Shown: positions 62,501 to 64,000 of the stretch, in pieces
Position numbering within the stretch: the first letter of the stretch is position 1
Layout of the letters: every line of letters starts with the position of its first letter
The notes under the pieces: generated by a model
Told to the model about the DNA's origin: nothing
Database searches by the model: none
The model's input: only the letters and a program-made list of their open reading frames with translations
From: Corella eumyota
Taxonomy: Eukaryota; Chordata; Ascidiacea; Phlebobranchia; Corellidae
Direction of reading: 5' to 3'
DNA: 64,000 nt
Assembly (NCBI GenBank): GCA_963082875.1
Contig: OY720103.1
Span: forward strand, 2,232,001 to 2,296,000
Made by a program: the position numbers and the translations under genes

Positions 62501-63819
62501 AGCGAGCTGCTATCATCTGACCTGTATCTCCCATTTCTGCCTCCAGTTCACTTATCTTTGCCTAAACAAAATTGTAATGCATGGTAACACTATTTTTAAC
62601 TTGATAAGTTTTTCTATAAATAAATAAACACATTGTTGAATAATTTGCTTAGAAAACATACAAAATATTTTCCAATGTTGAATTTCAACAAACTGGCCAA
62701 AATGATATATTTATATAAAAAAACACTTGCTATGCCACACATAAGGTCGTGGGTTCAATCCCCACTCATATCATGCTGAAGCGCTTTGAGGCGCTATAAA
62801 CGGTATAAACTCCTGCTGAGACAGCACTTAATCAGCAGTATAATTATCAGGCAATGATAATCTCTATAATATCTTAAACTGCTAAAAGGCAACTTGAGAC
62901 AGAGTAACTGATGTTACTCTATGTTTAAGTCGCGCATTCGACTTTTCCACATCGTGGATAAAGATAGATACAAAAAAAGGCCTTGTAACAATTGATACAA
63001 ACTTTGTAACAATATGCACAAAGTCAATTTTACCACAGTATGCACAAAACAACAGACTTAATCATAACGTTACCTTAAAACTGCTGCCAGCCGAACCGGT
63101 ATCCTTTCTTTTCTTGATAACTTCAATGTCACCAAGTTGTTTCTCTGCAGTGGACAACCTACTTTTCAAATCTTTCACTACGTGTTCATTTTCAGATAGT
63201 AATTTTGTTACCTAAGATAATAAAAGTATAAAAAAACAGTTTCCACAGAATTATTGTCCACGCAATTTAACACAAGGTACTTGTAAGATAATGTAGTTAA
63301 TGTATAGTTTACTTTGTTGTAATCCAAGGTAATTTCTTTCAGTTCATTTTCTAACTCAAAATTCTTTTCATTTTCCACTTTTAACTTCTTAGATAACTGG
63401 TGAAAATAAAACACGTTTGAAAAAGACAAAAACGTTACAAAAAAGTACAAACATATTTTTTTTAAATGTGAATAAATAGAATTTAACTTTCAAATGTTTA
63501 CTTGGTCAAGAGTCTGGTGTAGTTGCTTTTCGTTGGCATCAATATCTTTATCATGTTCGTCCAAAATTAATTTTAATTTTTTGTTTGTATCTCTTTCCTT
63601 ATTTAACTCCTCCTGTTTTAAACAGTTTTAAATTGCAAATCTTTATTTAAATTTTCGTTAATTAAAATCTTTAAATGTTAAAATTTTTAGTGTGTCTTTA
63701 ATGTTTTAAGTGATCGATGTTTAAAATAAAGTAATACCTGTAATGTTTTATTTCGATTTTCATCAACTTGACTTTGAGCAATTAGTTTCTTGATCTGGAG
63801 TTTAAGATTTTCTTCATTT
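56598..63819 (-). CDS. Large coiled-coil protein, 3' part (about 1373 aa visible, 27 exons)
   Basis: Not recognised. Exons (minus): 63819-63738, 63612-63502, 63396-63313, 63211-63074, 62561-62427, 62295-62183, 62061-61554, 61467-61069, 60951-60751, 60685-60498, 60373-60284, 60211-60058, 59949-59812, 59688-59564, 59499-59379, 59289-59154, 59073-58886, 58744-58652, 58575-58444, 58361-58242, 58120-58004, 57932-57816, 57736-57590, 57510-57430, 57344-57258, 57170-56996, 56740-56598; all join in phase. It has an N-side coiled coil, then a Ser/Pro-rich globular-looking middle (62061-60284) with DLSWDETASPRSRSPSP and REAIVQAEIIYISHRLRRDY, then a second long coiled coil and a basic Ser-rich tail. The last codons could instead be an intron donor at 56618. 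The 5' exons lie beyond the window. A centrosomal or cytoskeletal role is a guess. Confidence 0.75.
62720..62977 (+). mobile_element. tRNA-derived SINE, 5'-truncated
   Basis: Starts AAACACTTGCTATGCCAC, has an intact box B GGGTTCAATCCCC, the common body with a short deletion in the GACTGGGTCGG region, and the GATAAAGATAGATAC plus A-run tail. It lies in an intron of the coiled-coil gene, antisense to it. Confidence 0.9.
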
Positions 63820-64000
63820 CTATACAACAAAACACGATTTTATTTTTACTAATAGTAGTGTTTAGGTTGCATTACAAAAAAAAGAAAGATATGACTTGTA
63901 CGTCAAATAAACGGGAAATAAATTACAATGTGCAGTTAACAATTTTGCTTTAAACATAAAAACACAGTATACTAACTTTAATGTTTAACTTTTGAATATA

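Overview
The window looks like AT-rich nuclear DNA of an invertebrate chordate, most likely an ascidian such as Ciona. This is inferred from a chordate-type cingulin gene, short introns with many small exons, closely spaced genes on one strand, and a tRNA-derived SINE scattered through introns. No species marker was read directly. No viral or LTR-type element was seen.

Layout. (1) About 569-9702 is an accessory block. A 4-kb satellite array on the left and a 0.24-kb array of the same monomer in inverted orientation on the right enclose a 4.9-kb core. The core holds an intronless EMC3 pseudogene, a decayed spliced SCLT1-like fragment on the other strand, exons of an unrecognised decayed gene, a 98-bp hairpin element, SINEs and a tRNA-like relic. 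(2) 11212-45658 (minus) is one gene, a cingulin ortholog that I assembled as 51 coding exons in consistent phase, 2429 residues, about twice the vertebrate length. Its 12.9-kb intron 43 (15129-28010) contains a complete neuregulin-like Ig-EGF-transmembrane gene on the plus strand (20520-22665), followed by a nearly perfect 910-bp tandem duplication. (3) 45659-50978 is a gene-poor gap with SINE and regulatory-looking sequence. (4) 50979-54863 (minus) carries three small genes: a Rieske [2Fe-2S] protein, NDUFB4 of complex I, and a UBALD protein. NDUFB4 and the Rieske gene lie 162 bp apart and may form an operon. (5) 56598 to beyond the right edge (minus) is the 3' part of a large coiled-coil gene that I could not name (27 exons, about 1373 residues visible).

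How the genes work together. Cingulin is a junctional and actomyosin scaffold. The nested gene would encode an ErbB-type ligand precursor with divergent transcription and its own TATA box. NDUFB4 acts in the mitochondrial inner membrane, and its neighbour is a Rieske-fold protein. The strongest points for follow-up are the inverted-satellite block carrying fragments of several host genes, the cingulin rod built from repeated 168-nt (56-residue) exons, a possible internal cingulin promoter, the antisense nested neuregulin gene, and the strong excess of TGACGTCA palindromes.
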